Source: Bacteroidales bacterium
GTDB taxonomy: Bacteria > Bacteroidota > Bacteroidia > Bacteroidales > JAADJA01
Length of the DNA: 64,000 nucleotides
Assembly: GCA_020052415.1 (NCBI GenBank)
Contig: JAGVPB010000010.1
Span: forward strand, 1 to 64,000
Direction: 5' to 3'
The notes under the pieces are model-generated. The model worked only from the letters and a program-made list of their open reading frames with translations. It made no database searches and was not told where the DNA came from. Made by a program: the position numbers and the translations under genes. Below, piece after piece: positions 42,046 through 50,702 of the stretch (positions are counted from its first letter, which is position 1; each line of letters opens with the position of its first letter).

Positions 42046-43638
42046 CTAATTATCCGGCATCCCGTTCTCAATCCATTTTCTGATCCTGGCTATATTGCAG
42101 TCCGATAATTTGTTTCCGTTTTGTGGCATGGGCAGGTTACCGCTTGTCCAGGTTATTACGCCCAGAAGACTGCCTGCATTTCCTGGAGGAATAGCGCCCG
42201 CAGTTTTGATTTGGTTGTAATTTGTCAGACTGATTCCGCCACCCGGGCTTGCTCCGCTGTGACAACCATAGCAATTATTCTGTATAATCGGGAAAACGCT
42301 TCCTGAAAAGGTAACATTCACCGAATCGCATGGCTCATTTTCGCAATTATTATCCAATGCCCCCTGTGAAATCCAGTTATAGATAATTTGTTTCTGATCC
42401 GCATTTAATGGAGCAGAAGGTGCCGGAGGCATTCTATCCGAGACAAAATCATTTGCAATCACTTCCCAGAGCTTGCTTTCTTCGGGTTGAAACGGCTGCA
42501 CTTCTGCGGTTTGCATAACATAATAATAGCTGGTTAATATCACATCATGTTCGTGGGTAATCGGGTCATGACATCCGGTAGTGCCGCACGACGATTGCAG
42601 CAAGGGGAGAACCGTGTTTTGAAAATATACCGTATCCGGATCACAGGGAATTCCCGGTTCAGTAAAGGTTGTATCGTTTATCCATTTTTGAATAAGTCCT
42701 ATTTCACAAGATGTAAGGGGAGGTGCATTATCAGGCATCGGAACATAACCCGTCAGATGTTTTATTGCGCCCATCAAAGAACCATTCTGAGCTATAAATG
42801 CAACATCAGTAAAATCGGTCAGGTCAATCCCAGCTTGAGGAGTTGGTGGTGCATGGCAGGAAATACAATTTGCTTCAAAAATTGGAAATACAGTCCAGGG
42901 ATAAGTTACAAAACTTGAATCGCATCCGGTAGTGTCCGGCGGAGCAATAAATGTAGTATCCTGAATCCACTTTTCAATGAGGGTTATTTCGCAACTGGTA
43001 AGAGGTGGTGCATCTTTTGGCATTGGTGAATATAATGAATCATGTCTGATAGCTCCGGATAAAATTCCGTTCTGAGCCACAAATGCCAGATCAGCCCAGT
43101 TGGTAAGGTCAATTCCGCCACCTGGTATGGGAGGTGCATGACATGAAATACAATTTGCCTGTAAGATAGGAAGTATGGTTCCCTGATAAGTGACAAAAGA
43201 TGTGTCACAATCAGTGGTATCAGGAGGTACTATAAAAGTTGTATCGCTGATCCATTTTTCAATCATTGCAATTTCGCAGGCGGATAATTTACCTCCATCC
43301 TGGGGCATCGGTACAAATCCTTCCTTATGATTCAGCGATCCTGATAATTGTCCGCTCTGAGCTACATAGGCAACATCCCCATAATCTGTAAAATCAAGTG
43401 CACCCGAAGGTGTTGCTCCGCTGTGACAGGAAATACAATAGGCATTTAGGATGGGAAAAACAATGCCCTGATACGTCACGTTGGATGAATCGCAGGCAAT
43501 GGTATCTATTGGTGGCTTAATGGTATCAATGTTTTCATTATTTAATATTACTTCATCCGGTACGTGCTTACAGGAGTAAAACAACAGGAATAATCCAGGG
43601 AACGACAGGATAAAAACGGATAAATCAAACCTCTTCAT
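42046..43638 (-). CDS. Lipoprotein with five cytochrome-c-like repeats
   Basis: A 530-residue lipoprotein (lipobox LLFYSC). After the anchor come five about 90-residue units, each with a haem-binding-type motif followed by a MP..G..L..CEI..I.KWI ending. Units 1, 2, 3 and 5 have CISCH, CISCH, CISCH and CYGCH; unit 4 has CGTTGCH, a CX4CH variant, and ends differently (MPPAPSAPLNADQKQIIYNWI). If haem is attached, this is a periplasmic or surface electron carrier; no typical distal Met ligand is certain. Units 2 and 3 are nearly identical, suggesting recent duplication. ATG 43638 gives the signal peptide. Confidence 0.8.
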   Translation of the reverse strand: MKRFDLSVFILSFPGLFLLFYSCKHVPDEVILNNENIDTIKPPIDTIACDSSNVTYQGIVFPILNAYCISCHSGATPSGALDFTDYGDVAYVAQSGQLSGSLNHKEGFVPMPQDGGKLSACEIAMIEKWISDTTFIVPPDTTDCDTSFVTYQGTILPILQANCISCHAPPIPGGGIDLTNWADLAFVAQNGILSGAIRHDSLYSPMPKDAPPLTSCEITLIEKWIQDTTFIAPPDTTGCDSSFVTYPWTVFPIFEANCISCHAPPTPQAGIDLTDFTDVAFIAQNGSLMGAIKHLTGYVPMPDNAPPLTSCEIGLIQKWINDTTFTEPGIPCDPDTVYFQNTVLPLLQSSCGTTGCHDPITHEHDVILTSYYYVMQTAEVQPFQPEESKLWEVIANDFVSDRMPPAPSAPLNADQKQIIYNWISQGALDNNCENEPCDSVNVTFSGSVFPIIQNNCYGCHSGASPGGGISLTNYNQIKTAGAIPPGNAGSLLGVITWTSGNLPMPQNGNKLSDCNIARIRKWIENGMPDN

Positions 43639-43766
43639 ATAAAATAATTTAATGCCCAGTACGATAAAAAAATCAAGCAAAAAAACCATGAAATATTCTC
43701 GGCAGGAAATAGAATCCTGTGAACCGGGAAAAATGACTTATGAACAGGAATAAAAAAAGGTCAGGC

Positions 43767-45251
43767 TTATTTTCTAACGGATTTAAATTTTGAAATCCGT
43801 ACGACCCACGCATCTGTGCAGGGTGGTGATTTCTGTAATTCAGAAGGAATTAATATACTGCAACCGTTGCCTACAGCTTCCCATTGAACCTTTTGTTCAA
43901 AGCCCAAAATACTGATGTCAGCTCCTGTTTCCGGCTGAAAGTCCGCGATCTTGATTTTATCCGGCATGTTGATTTCACCATTGCCTGCGAGATAAATGGC
44001 ATACAATGAGCCATTCTCTTTATGAGTAAAGCAAATGTTACCGGTTTTATAAGGTGCAAGCGCTCGTGTTTCATAAATAGCTTCGCTGTTCACCTTCATC
44101 CAGTTTCCAATTTCATTCAGAAGCTGGTATGCACCTTCATCCCATTGGCCTTCAGGTCCCGGAGCGATGTTCAGAAGGAGGCTTCCTCCTTTGGCAACAA
44201 TATCGACAAGGAGGTGAATAGCATCACGTCCGGTCATATATTTTGCATCGGGTATCCACGACCAGCTTCCGCCTGAAATGATGCAGGATTCCCAGGGATA
44301 GGGAAGGGCCTCTTTTGGAACCGTATTTTCAGGAGTAAGGTAATTTTGGTTTTTGCCAGGAACAGCTCTGTCAACCACAATTAAACCCGGCTGTTTTTGC
44401 CGGGCTTTTTCAACAAGTTCATCCATTCGGATATCCTGATTAACGATCTTACTTTTGAGAAAACCGGATTCGGATTCTTTCACATTTTGATCATAGAAAT
44501 TTTTAATTTCTGTTTGGGATTGTTTTGCAACCCAGCCACCATCGAGCCAAAGAATATCAATTTTTCCGTAATCCGACATCAGCTCCATGATTTGGTTTTG
44601 AGTGAATTGTACGTATTTCTCCCATTTCTCAGGAAATTCAGCCGGATCATAATTGACATTCCTGTCCATAGGCGGAAAGTATGGATCCCAGTAGTAGTCG
44701 CAATGCCAGTCGGGTTTGGAAAAATACGGGCCTACCCACATCCCTTCGGCCCTGAAAGCATCGAAAATTTCTTTTGTAATATTCGCTTTTGGATTCGTGT
44801 GAAAAGGACAGCCAGTATCAGTAATTTTATAATCGGTGTATTTTGAATCGAACATGCAAAATCCGTCGTGGTGCTTAGTTGTAAAAACGACATATCGCAT
44901 TCCTGCATCCTTTGCAGCTTTCGACCAACGATCAGGATCGAACCCAACCGGGTTGAAAGTCGTTTTCAGGTTTTCGTATTCTTTCACGTATTCGAAATAA
45001 TTTTCAGGATGATCTCCTTTTTTGCGTTCGCACCAGCCATAATCTTCCGGGCAGATTGACCAGGATTCGACAATTCCCCACTGGCTGTATGTTCCCCAGT
45101 GCATAAGCAGTCCAAACTTCAAATCCTGCCATTGTTCCAGCCTTTGCTGGACGAGTGGATCGGGATCGGGGATGTATTTATTTTCAAAATCCTGGGCTTG
45201 TAAATTGAGAACGATGATTAAAAATACAGAATTGAGTAACTTATTCTTCAT
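43767..45251 (-). CDS. Alpha-L-fucosidase, glycoside hydrolase family 29
   Basis: A 494-residue secreted enzyme (signal peptide 1-19) that releases alpha-L-fucose from glycans. Family markers: WQDLKFGLLMHWGTYSQWG, YVVFTTKHHDGFCMFDS, and the nucleophile Asp in KIDILWLDGGWV; later MTGRDAIHLLVDIVAKGGSLLLNIAPGPEGQWDEGAYQLLNEIG (in parts) matches GH29. The last 90 residues are a beta domain. It precedes no polysaccharide-utilisation susC/susD pair in this window; a GH3 gene lies 3.9 kb away on the same strand. Confidence 0.93.
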   Translation of the reverse strand: MKNKLLNSVFLIIVLNLQAQDFENKYIPDPDPLVQQRLEQWQDLKFGLLMHWGTYSQWGIVESWSICPEDYGWCERKKGDHPENYFEYVKEYENLKTTFNPVGFDPDRWSKAAKDAGMRYVVFTTKHHDGFCMFDSKYTDYKITDTGCPFHTNPKANITKEIFDAFRAEGMWVGPYFSKPDWHCDYYWDPYFPPMDRNVNYDPAEFPEKWEKYVQFTQNQIMELMSDYGKIDILWLDGGWVAKQSQTEIKNFYDQNVKESESGFLKSKIVNQDIRMDELVEKARQKQPGLIVVDRAVPGKNQNYLTPENTVPKEALPYPWESCIISGGSWSWIPDAKYMTGRDAIHLLVDIVAKGGSLLLNIAPGPEGQWDEGAYQLLNEIGNWMKVNSEAIYETRALAPYKTGNICFTHKENGSLYAIYLAGNGEINMPDKIKIADFQPETGADISILGFEQKVQWEAVGNGCSILIPSELQKSPPCTDAWVVRISKFKSVRK

Positions 45252-45316
45252 GAATCAATTATTTATTTCATTTTTTTGTTAAAAATAACAAGAAACTGAA
45301 ATAAACTGTATTTTAT

Positions 45317-46000
45317 CTAAAAATTCTTTGCTTCTATTCTCCACGAACCAAAATAACGGTAATCTCTACCAGTATTGGTTGCAAAAATTCCTGAGCTTGT
45401 ACAAAATGGAAAAACTAATTCACTTATTTCTATTTTGAAAAATGATATTGAATAAGTAATTCCATTCGGGTTCCCGTTATAAGTTAAGTAGTAAGCATTT
45501 ACTTCCTGTTGTAATAAATAAAAATACATTTCGAAATAGCCATCCTGTGATTTGCACTTAGCATACCATTGATATGGTATTCCTCTAATTTGTTGAGATT
45601 TTTCATAGATCGTATCAATTTTGAATTTATTCTCCTCATATTTGCTATAGTAACTATCACCAATTTTATAGTTTTCTTTTATATATGTACGTAAAAAAAT
45701 CAGCGTCTCTAATTTTTCTTTTATTGAGCAATTACTTTTATCTTTTACTTCTTTATAAAGTTTATTAAATTGAAAAGAACTAAATTCATCTAGTAAAAAC
45801 TTTTTGTTTTCTATTTCGCCAATGATTACAAGATGATCCAAACCCCTTATTGCAGAATAGAATTTAACAGAAGGAAATACTTTTATTAGTAAAGGATTGG
45901 AAATTTCTTCGACCAATCGAAAATTTGTAAAATCTATCTGGGCAACACTAGGGATAAATAAAAAACCAGAAAGCAAGATAAGCAATAGTAAACGTTTCAT
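45317..46000 (-). CDS. Secreted hypothetical protein, AT-rich orphan
   Basis: A 227-residue protein with a signal peptide (1-20, ending VAQ). The body is lysine, tyrosine and glutamate rich, with no motif I recognise; FRLVEEISNPLLIKVFPSVKF, RTYIKENYKIGDSYYSKY and GIPYQWYAKCKSQDGYFEMYFYL are its most structured-looking parts. The base composition is clearly more AT-rich than its neighbours, and it has an exact AGGAGG seven bases before the ATG, both unusual here, so it may be a recent acquisition. The stop is 65 bp from the fucosidase start. Confidence 0.65.
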   Translation of the reverse strand: MKRLLLLILLSGFLFIPSVAQIDFTNFRLVEEISNPLLIKVFPSVKFYSAIRGLDHLVIIGEIENKKFLLDEFSSFQFNKLYKEVKDKSNCSIKEKLETLIFLRTYIKENYKIGDSYYSKYEENKFKIDTIYEKSQQIRGIPYQWYAKCKSQDGYFEMYFYLLQQEVNAYYLTYNGNPNGITYSISFFKIEISELVFPFCTSSGIFATNTGRDYRYFGSWRIEAKNF

Positions 46001-46007
46001 AATAATT

Positions 46008-46013
46008 CCTCCT
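46008..46013 (-). promoter_or_regulatory. Exact Shine-Dalgarno sequence of the AT-rich orphan
   Basis: The reverse strand reads TAGGAGGAATTATTATG: AGGAGG, seven bases, then the ATG at 46000. One of two exact AGGAGG sites found before genes in the window (the other is rplI). Confidence 0.7.
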
Positions 46014-46057
46014 ATTTAGATTTTTCAATTTTTAGTAACCAATTACAAAAATATCAT

Positions 46058-46867
46058 TTAAAATATTTTAGTTGAGAGTTGATTACTTACAAATCCACGC
46101 TGCCTCATTGCTTCAAAAACCAAAATTGCAGCCGAAACAGAAACATTCAATGAATCATGTGAACCAAGCATTGGAATAATTATCTTTTCATCGGCTGCTT
46201 TCATCCATTCCGCTGTCAGACCGGTTGCTTCGGTACCAAGGATAATTGCCGAAGGCACCGTGAAATCAACCCGATCATATCTTTTACTTGCCGATAAGGC
46301 AGCGGCAAAGGTTTGGATTTTTTCTTGTCTGAGAAAATCAATCGTTTCCTGGTTTTTACAAGTTACAACCGGAACAGAAAAAACGCATCCCAGGCTGGAG
46401 CGGATAACATTGGGATTATAAATATCGGTGAGCGGATCGCATACGATTACTCCATCCACCGCAGAAGCCTCGGCTGTCCTTAAGACTGCTCCCAGATTTC
46501 CTGGTTTTTCAACAGATTCCAAAACAATCAGCAACGGATTTTTTCGAAGCTTCAATGTATCCAAGGAATGAAATTTAGGTTTGGCAACTGCAATGACTCC
46601 TTCTGTGTTTTCACGGTAAGCAACTTTTTCAAAAACTTGTGGTGCAAGCAGGAAAACTTTTCCGGAAATCCTGTTTATTTCTTCAATTTTATTATCATTC
46701 AGGTAAAATGCTTCTATTTCAAAACCTTTGTCAATTGCCTGATTGATTTCTCTCCAACCTTCGATAAGGATCAGATTCTGGCTTTTCCGTTCGGAACTTT
46801 TCTGAAGCTTTACAAGGTTCTTTACCTTGTCGTTTTGAAGGCTTGTAATTTTTTCAACAGACTTCAT
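46058..46867 (-). CDS. SpoU/TrmH-family RNA 2'-O-methyltransferase, second copy
   Basis: A 269-residue SPOUT methyltransferase. N-terminal substrate domain (KNLVKLQKSSERKSQNLILIEGWREINQAI) and the catalytic knot with LIVLESVEKPGNLGAVLRTAEASAVDGVIV, AIILGTEATGL and IIIPMLGSHDSLNVSVSAAILVFEAMRQ. The last motif keeps the classical IPM.G...SLNVS form, unlike the paralogue at 19465. Substrate unknown. It starts on the GH3 stop (TAATG), a one-base overlap, so translation is coupled to an unrelated glycosidase. Confidence 0.87.
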   Translation of the reverse strand: MKSVEKITSLQNDKVKNLVKLQKSSERKSQNLILIEGWREINQAIDKGFEIEAFYLNDNKIEEINRISGKVFLLAPQVFEKVAYRENTEGVIAVAKPKFHSLDTLKLRKNPLLIVLESVEKPGNLGAVLRTAEASAVDGVIVCDPLTDIYNPNVIRSSLGCVFSVPVVTCKNQETIDFLRQEKIQTFAAALSASKRYDRVDFTVPSAIILGTEATGLTAEWMKAADEKIIIPMLGSHDSLNVSVSAAILVFEAMRQRGFVSNQLSTKIF

Positions 46868-49029
46868 TATAGCACAATTAAGTTTTTCTGTTCAATATCT
46901 TCCGATGAACTTCCGACCATGATCTCATATTCTCCCGGCTCAACCAAATATTTTTGCTGCCCCGTATCCCAGTATTGAAGCTGCTTTTTATCAATTTGGA
47001 AGAGAACAGTTTTTTGTTCACCCTTAGTCAGTGAAATCCTTTTGAAGCCTATCAATTGTTTGACAGGACGCCAATTTGGGGAATTTGTTTTATGGGCATA
47101 AACCTGCACGATTTCGTTTCCATCATACTCACCTTTATTCCGAATCCCCACTTTTATTTTTAGTTCATCTGCCTGAACTTCAATTTCAGTATCGGAATAT
47201 TCAAATTCAGTAAAACTTAAACCATACCCGAAGGGATAAAGCGGTTCACCCTTAAAATACCTATAGGTTCTGCCGTCCATGCTGTAATTTTCGAAATCTG
47301 GGAGATCGGAATCGGATTTATAAAAGGTGACCGGCAACCTTCCCGATGGATTTACTTTTCCAAAAATAATATCTGCTACTGCATTCCCACCTTGTTCTCC
47401 GGGATACCACGCGAACAGAATAGCATCGGCAAGTTCATCAATTTCAGAAATTGCTAAAGCGCTTCCACCGGTCAGAACCACGATCAACGGTTTATTGCCT
47501 ATCCTTTCTCTCATTTTTCTCACATATTCAACCTGGTTTGCCGGTAAAGAAATAGAAACACGGTCGCCGCCATTCGGGTTCATCATGGCATCGCCTTCCT
47601 CGCCTTCAAAAAGAGGACTGATTCCGATACAAACAATCACTGCATCTGCCCTCGATGCCTGCCAGAAGCCATGCATGATACTGTCGTTATGATACATGAA
47701 TCCCTGGTTGTGCTCCACAATTGTACCTTCATTTACGCGACTGATCAGCCCTTCCAGTATCGTTACAAACTCTCCGGATAATCCGTTATAATTTCCAAGA
47801 AGGCAGTTGACATCGGTTGTTGTGGGGCCGGTAACAAACAAGTTCTTTAAGGTATCCCGGTTGAGCGGAAGTACCTTGTTTTTATTCTTGAGAAGTACAA
47901 TTGATTTTGAGGCAGCTTCGTAAGCCAGTTGTTTATGCTTTTCGCAATTGACAACTTCCTTTGGGATTTTTGAATATGGGTTCAAATCGTCGGTATCAAA
48001 AAGTCCGAGTTTAAATCGTGTCCGGAGCAAAGGTTTAAGAGCAGTATGTACAATTTCTTCGGTGATCAATCCGGTATCAACCGCTTTGGGAAGGTATTCA
48101 TAAATATAACCACAGTTTAAATTAACTCCTGCCTGTGCTGCCATAGCCGCAGCCTCCACACGTGTCGGAACGACCTTATGCCGAAGCCAGATGTCATCGA
48201 GCGCCCAGCAATCGGAAACGACATGTCCCTGAAAGTGCCATTCTTTTCTAAGAATGCTATCAATAAGGAAATTACTTCCGCAACAAGGCTCCTCATAAGT
48301 TCGGTTATAAGCGCACATCACAGATTCAACATTGCCCTTTTCAACCAAGGCCTGAAAAGCCGGAAGATAGGTTTCCCTGAAATCGCGTTCATCCGGTAAG
48401 GCATTAAATTCATGTCTGACTTTTTCCGGCCCGCTGTGGACTACATAATGCTTTGCGCAAGCAGAAGTTTTCAAATATTTGGAATCATTTCCCTGAAGCC
48501 CTTTTACAAATGCAATTCCTATTTGAGAAGTCAGGAATGGATCCTCTCCATAAGTCTCCTGTCCTCTTCCCCAGCGCGGATCACGAAAGATATTGATGTT
48601 TGGAGTCCAGAAAGAAAGTCCGTTATACTGCGCTCTGTTTCCCATCCTGACTGCTTCATGGTGTTTGGCCCTGGCTTCGTCTGAAATGGCGGTAGCAACC
48701 CTGAAAATCAATTCCTCATCGAAAGTGGCTGCCAGCCCGATTGCCTGCGGAAACACGGTTGCCCTGCCGGCTCTTGCAACACCGTGCAGGCATTCATTCC
48801 ACCAGTTGTATTCTGGGATGCTGAGCCGCTCGATTGCCGGCGAATTGTAAAGCATCAGGGAAGCTTTTTCTTCAAGTGTGAGCTCTGAGATTAAATCGTC
48901 AATACGCTCATCCAGAGTTAATGATGTATTTTGAAATGGGTATTGATATTCAGCTTCTTTATTTGCTGACGGAGAATTGCATCCAGCATTAATAAGAACT
49001 AAAATGAAAAACAGACAGAATGATTTCAT
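46867..49029 (-). CDS. Glycoside hydrolase family 3 (beta-glucosidase/xylosidase type)
   Basis: A 720-residue lipoprotein (lipobox INAGC). The (beta/alpha)8 N-domain has NEALHG-like NECLHGVARAG, TPNINIFRDPRWGRGQETYGEDP, KHYVVHSGPE and the nucleophile Asp in GHVVSDCWALDD; the second domain and a C-terminal fibronectin-type domain (NWRPVKQLIGFKRISLTKGEQKTV) follow. VMCAYNRTYEEPCCG with paired Cys is typical of the xylosidase-like subgroup of GH3. The sugar cannot be fixed from sequence. It is a surface or periplasmic exo-acting glycosidase. A -7 box lies 36 bp upstream. Confidence 0.92.
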   Translation of the reverse strand: MKSFCLFFILVLINAGCNSPSANKEAEYQYPFQNTSLTLDERIDDLISELTLEEKASLMLYNSPAIERLSIPEYNWWNECLHGVARAGRATVFPQAIGLAATFDEELIFRVATAISDEARAKHHEAVRMGNRAQYNGLSFWTPNINIFRDPRWGRGQETYGEDPFLTSQIGIAFVKGLQGNDSKYLKTSACAKHYVVHSGPEKVRHEFNALPDERDFRETYLPAFQALVEKGNVESVMCAYNRTYEEPCCGSNFLIDSILRKEWHFQGHVVSDCWALDDIWLRHKVVPTRVEAAAMAAQAGVNLNCGYIYEYLPKAVDTGLITEEIVHTALKPLLRTRFKLGLFDTDDLNPYSKIPKEVVNCEKHKQLAYEAASKSIVLLKNKNKVLPLNRDTLKNLFVTGPTTTDVNCLLGNYNGLSGEFVTILEGLISRVNEGTIVEHNQGFMYHNDSIMHGFWQASRADAVIVCIGISPLFEGEEGDAMMNPNGGDRVSISLPANQVEYVRKMRERIGNKPLIVVLTGGSALAISEIDELADAILFAWYPGEQGGNAVADIIFGKVNPSGRLPVTFYKSDSDLPDFENYSMDGRTYRYFKGEPLYPFGYGLSFTEFEYSDTEIEVQADELKIKVGIRNKGEYDGNEIVQVYAHKTNSPNWRPVKQLIGFKRISLTKGEQKTVLFQIDKKQLQYWDTGQQKYLVEPGEYEIMVGSSSEDIEQKNLIVL

Positions 49030-49064
49030 ATTTGCAATTTCTATGTAATTTTACTATTGAATAG

Positions 49065-49072
49065 CAAATTTA
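49065..49072 (-). promoter_or_regulatory. -7 box (TAAATTTG) for the GH3 gene
   Basis: The reverse strand reads TAAATTTG 36 bp before ATG 49029, an exact TAnnTTTG match. Confidence 0.5.
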
Positions 49073-49130
49073 CATGAAATCAACCGGGGGTGTTATTATA
49101 TTTTACAAAAACAATCAAATTAGATAAAAA

Positions 49131-49538
49131 ATGACATGGATGTGCCCAACCTGCGGACGTCAGTTCAGGAATACCAATCAGGATCATAGCTGCATGGTTA
49201 CTGATCTTGAAAGCCATTTTGTAAACAAACAACAGAATGTGATTGACACATTTGCTAAGATCAGGTATGAAGTTATGCAATTTGAAGGAGTCAGAATTAA
49301 TTCGGTAAAAAATGCAATTCTTTTTCAGGCTAAGAGTAATTTCCTGGCGGTCAAACCAAAGAAATCGCATCTTGATATTGAGTTTGTTTTGGATGAGAAA
49401 ATCGAAGAATTCCCGATCTATAAAACTTTTCAGGCTACGAAATCGAAATGTGCTCACTTTGTAAGGCTGGAATCGCCGGAAGAGGTAGAAGAGCAGTTGA
49501 TTACATGGCTCAGGAAAGCTTATATCATTTGTTGCTAA
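49131..49538 (+). CDS. DUF5655-domain protein with N-terminal zinc finger
   Basis: A 135-residue cytoplasmic protein. A short zinc-binding element (WMCPTCGRQFRNTNQDHSC; CxxC...HxC) opens the protein, followed by a DUF5655 domain (HFVNKQQNVIDTFAKIRYEV, then NAILFQAKSNFLAVKPKKSHLDIEFVL and an ending VEEQLITWLRKAYI). DUF5655 resembles the DNA/RNA-contacting domain of some restriction-type and transport proteins; this stand-alone version is common in the phylum and has no assigned role. Confidence 0.75.
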   Translation: MTWMCPTCGRQFRNTNQDHSCMVTDLESHFVNKQQNVIDTFAKIRYEVMQFEGVRINSVKNAILFQAKSNFLAVKPKKSHLDIEFVLDEKIEEFPIYKTFQATKSKCAHFVRLESPEEVEEQLITWLRKAYIICC

Positions 49539-49817
49539 CCTAAGGCAGATAAAAAAATAAGTTCCTGAAACCAATTATTTTATTTTGGATAAATACTTTT
49601 CTAAAAAAACCGGCAAATTGCAAACCTGTATGTTTTCCTTTGCCGGATAATCATCGGAATACGGGATTTTGACTTAGTTATTAATTGTTTTAGGATCTTT
49701 GGTACATAATAGCAAAACCTTTTGTCGGATGAGGTGTTGAAGTAAATTTGATTTCAGCAACAGCAAAGGGCTGTAAAGCTTTTACAAAAAAGAATAATTT
49801 CTACACCCAGTGTCTTT

Positions 49818-50582
49818 CTATTTATTTATGCCAACGTTTGGTACATTGAGTAAATCCAAGCCGCTTACCATATCATAAAGCATGTACTGACCAGGTATTG
49901 TTTCATCGTCTATGCGTGCGAATTCAAATTTATCTATATTGTCCCGTCTGATAGTTGGGCGGTTCAAATCCGGTCCTTCTCCAAGCTCCTTGTCGTAGTT
50001 TTTTTCGTCTTTCTTGCCAGTCGGTCCAATCGCAAGGAGTGTGGTAGGGGTAGATATCACTTTTGTCCCATCGCTTAGTGTACAGATTGCGCCTTCGTGG
50101 GTGAAGATTTTTGAGTTGTCTGAGGCACGGAGGACAATCCCAATCGATTTATCATTCTTATAGAATGCTGGTTTATCATAAATCAATAATGATGCGCCAT
50201 CTTTCTCAATGATGTAATAGGCAACCTTCCTGGTCTCTTGTTTTCCCTCCTCGTTGGTAAAACTAATCTCCCTAAAATCTTGCCATTTGACATCTGCACT
50301 AGTTACTTCACTGGTAATGCCTGATTTCTTTAAATTAATCGTATTTGTTAGATCTACCAATCGTCCATCTATAGTGATTTTCTTATAAGTAATTATTCCA
50401 TCCGCAATCTCAATCCCCTCGCACCATGGCGCGCCCTTTGGCTTGTAGCCTGGGTCGATTTCATCTGATTTTATAATTGTTGAATCAATAGTATCATTGC
50501 TTCCTCCATTCTTTACCTGCTGGGCATTCATCCATGATAAAATCAGTATTGAAACAATTAGAAAGATTACTATTTTCTTCAT
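49818..50582 (-). CDS. Secreted hypothetical protein
   Basis: A 254-residue protein from ATG 50582 with a signal peptide (MKKIVIFLIVSILILSWMNAQ). The mature part is soluble and beta-rich: EIADGIITYKKITIDGRLVDLTNTINLKKS, then a conserved-looking KQETRKVAYYIIEKDGASLLIYDKPAF and SIGIVLRASDNSKIFTHEGAICTLSDGTKVISTPTTLL. No family recognised. It sits 120 bp from, and divergent to, the AAA/DUF4143 gene. The start choice discards 33 residues of a longer frame that would carry two signal-like segments. Confidence 0.65.
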   Translation of the reverse strand: MKKIVIFLIVSILILSWMNAQQVKNGGSNDTIDSTIIKSDEIDPGYKPKGAPWCEGIEIADGIITYKKITIDGRLVDLTNTINLKKSGITSEVTSADVKWQDFREISFTNEEGKQETRKVAYYIIEKDGASLLIYDKPAFYKNDKSIGIVLRASDNSKIFTHEGAICTLSDGTKVISTPTTLLAIGPTGKKDEKNYDKELGEGPDLNRPTIRRDNIDKFEFARIDDETIPGQYMLYDMVSGLDLLNVPNVGINK

Positions 50583-50668
50583 GGCAGAAATTATTGAGAT
50601 TGGTAGTAATAGTAACAAAAATTTGATTACCAAAAAATATTTACCCATTGAATTCGGGAATTTTATAT

Positions 50669-50676
50669 TAACTTTG
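50669..50676 (+). promoter_or_regulatory. -7 box (TAACTTTG) for the AAA/DUF4143 gene
   Basis: TAACTTTG is an exact TAnnTTTG match 26 bp before ATG 50703; ATTG at 50647-50650 is a possible -33 element. Confidence 0.45.
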
Positions 50677-50702
50677 GGCAAATTTGCAATGCAACTGAAA
50701 AT

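Noticed and set aside
41831-42108. Overlapping proteins of 62-91 residues rich in His, Ser and Pro, or Trp and Gly
   Set aside because: They are translations of an 8-bp tandem repeat, open in all frames on both strands, with no start context or conservation signal.
49610-49646. Terminator after the DUF5655 gene
   Set aside because: CCGGCAAA and TTTGCCGG can pair, but the loop is 21 nt and no T tract follows, so it is weak.
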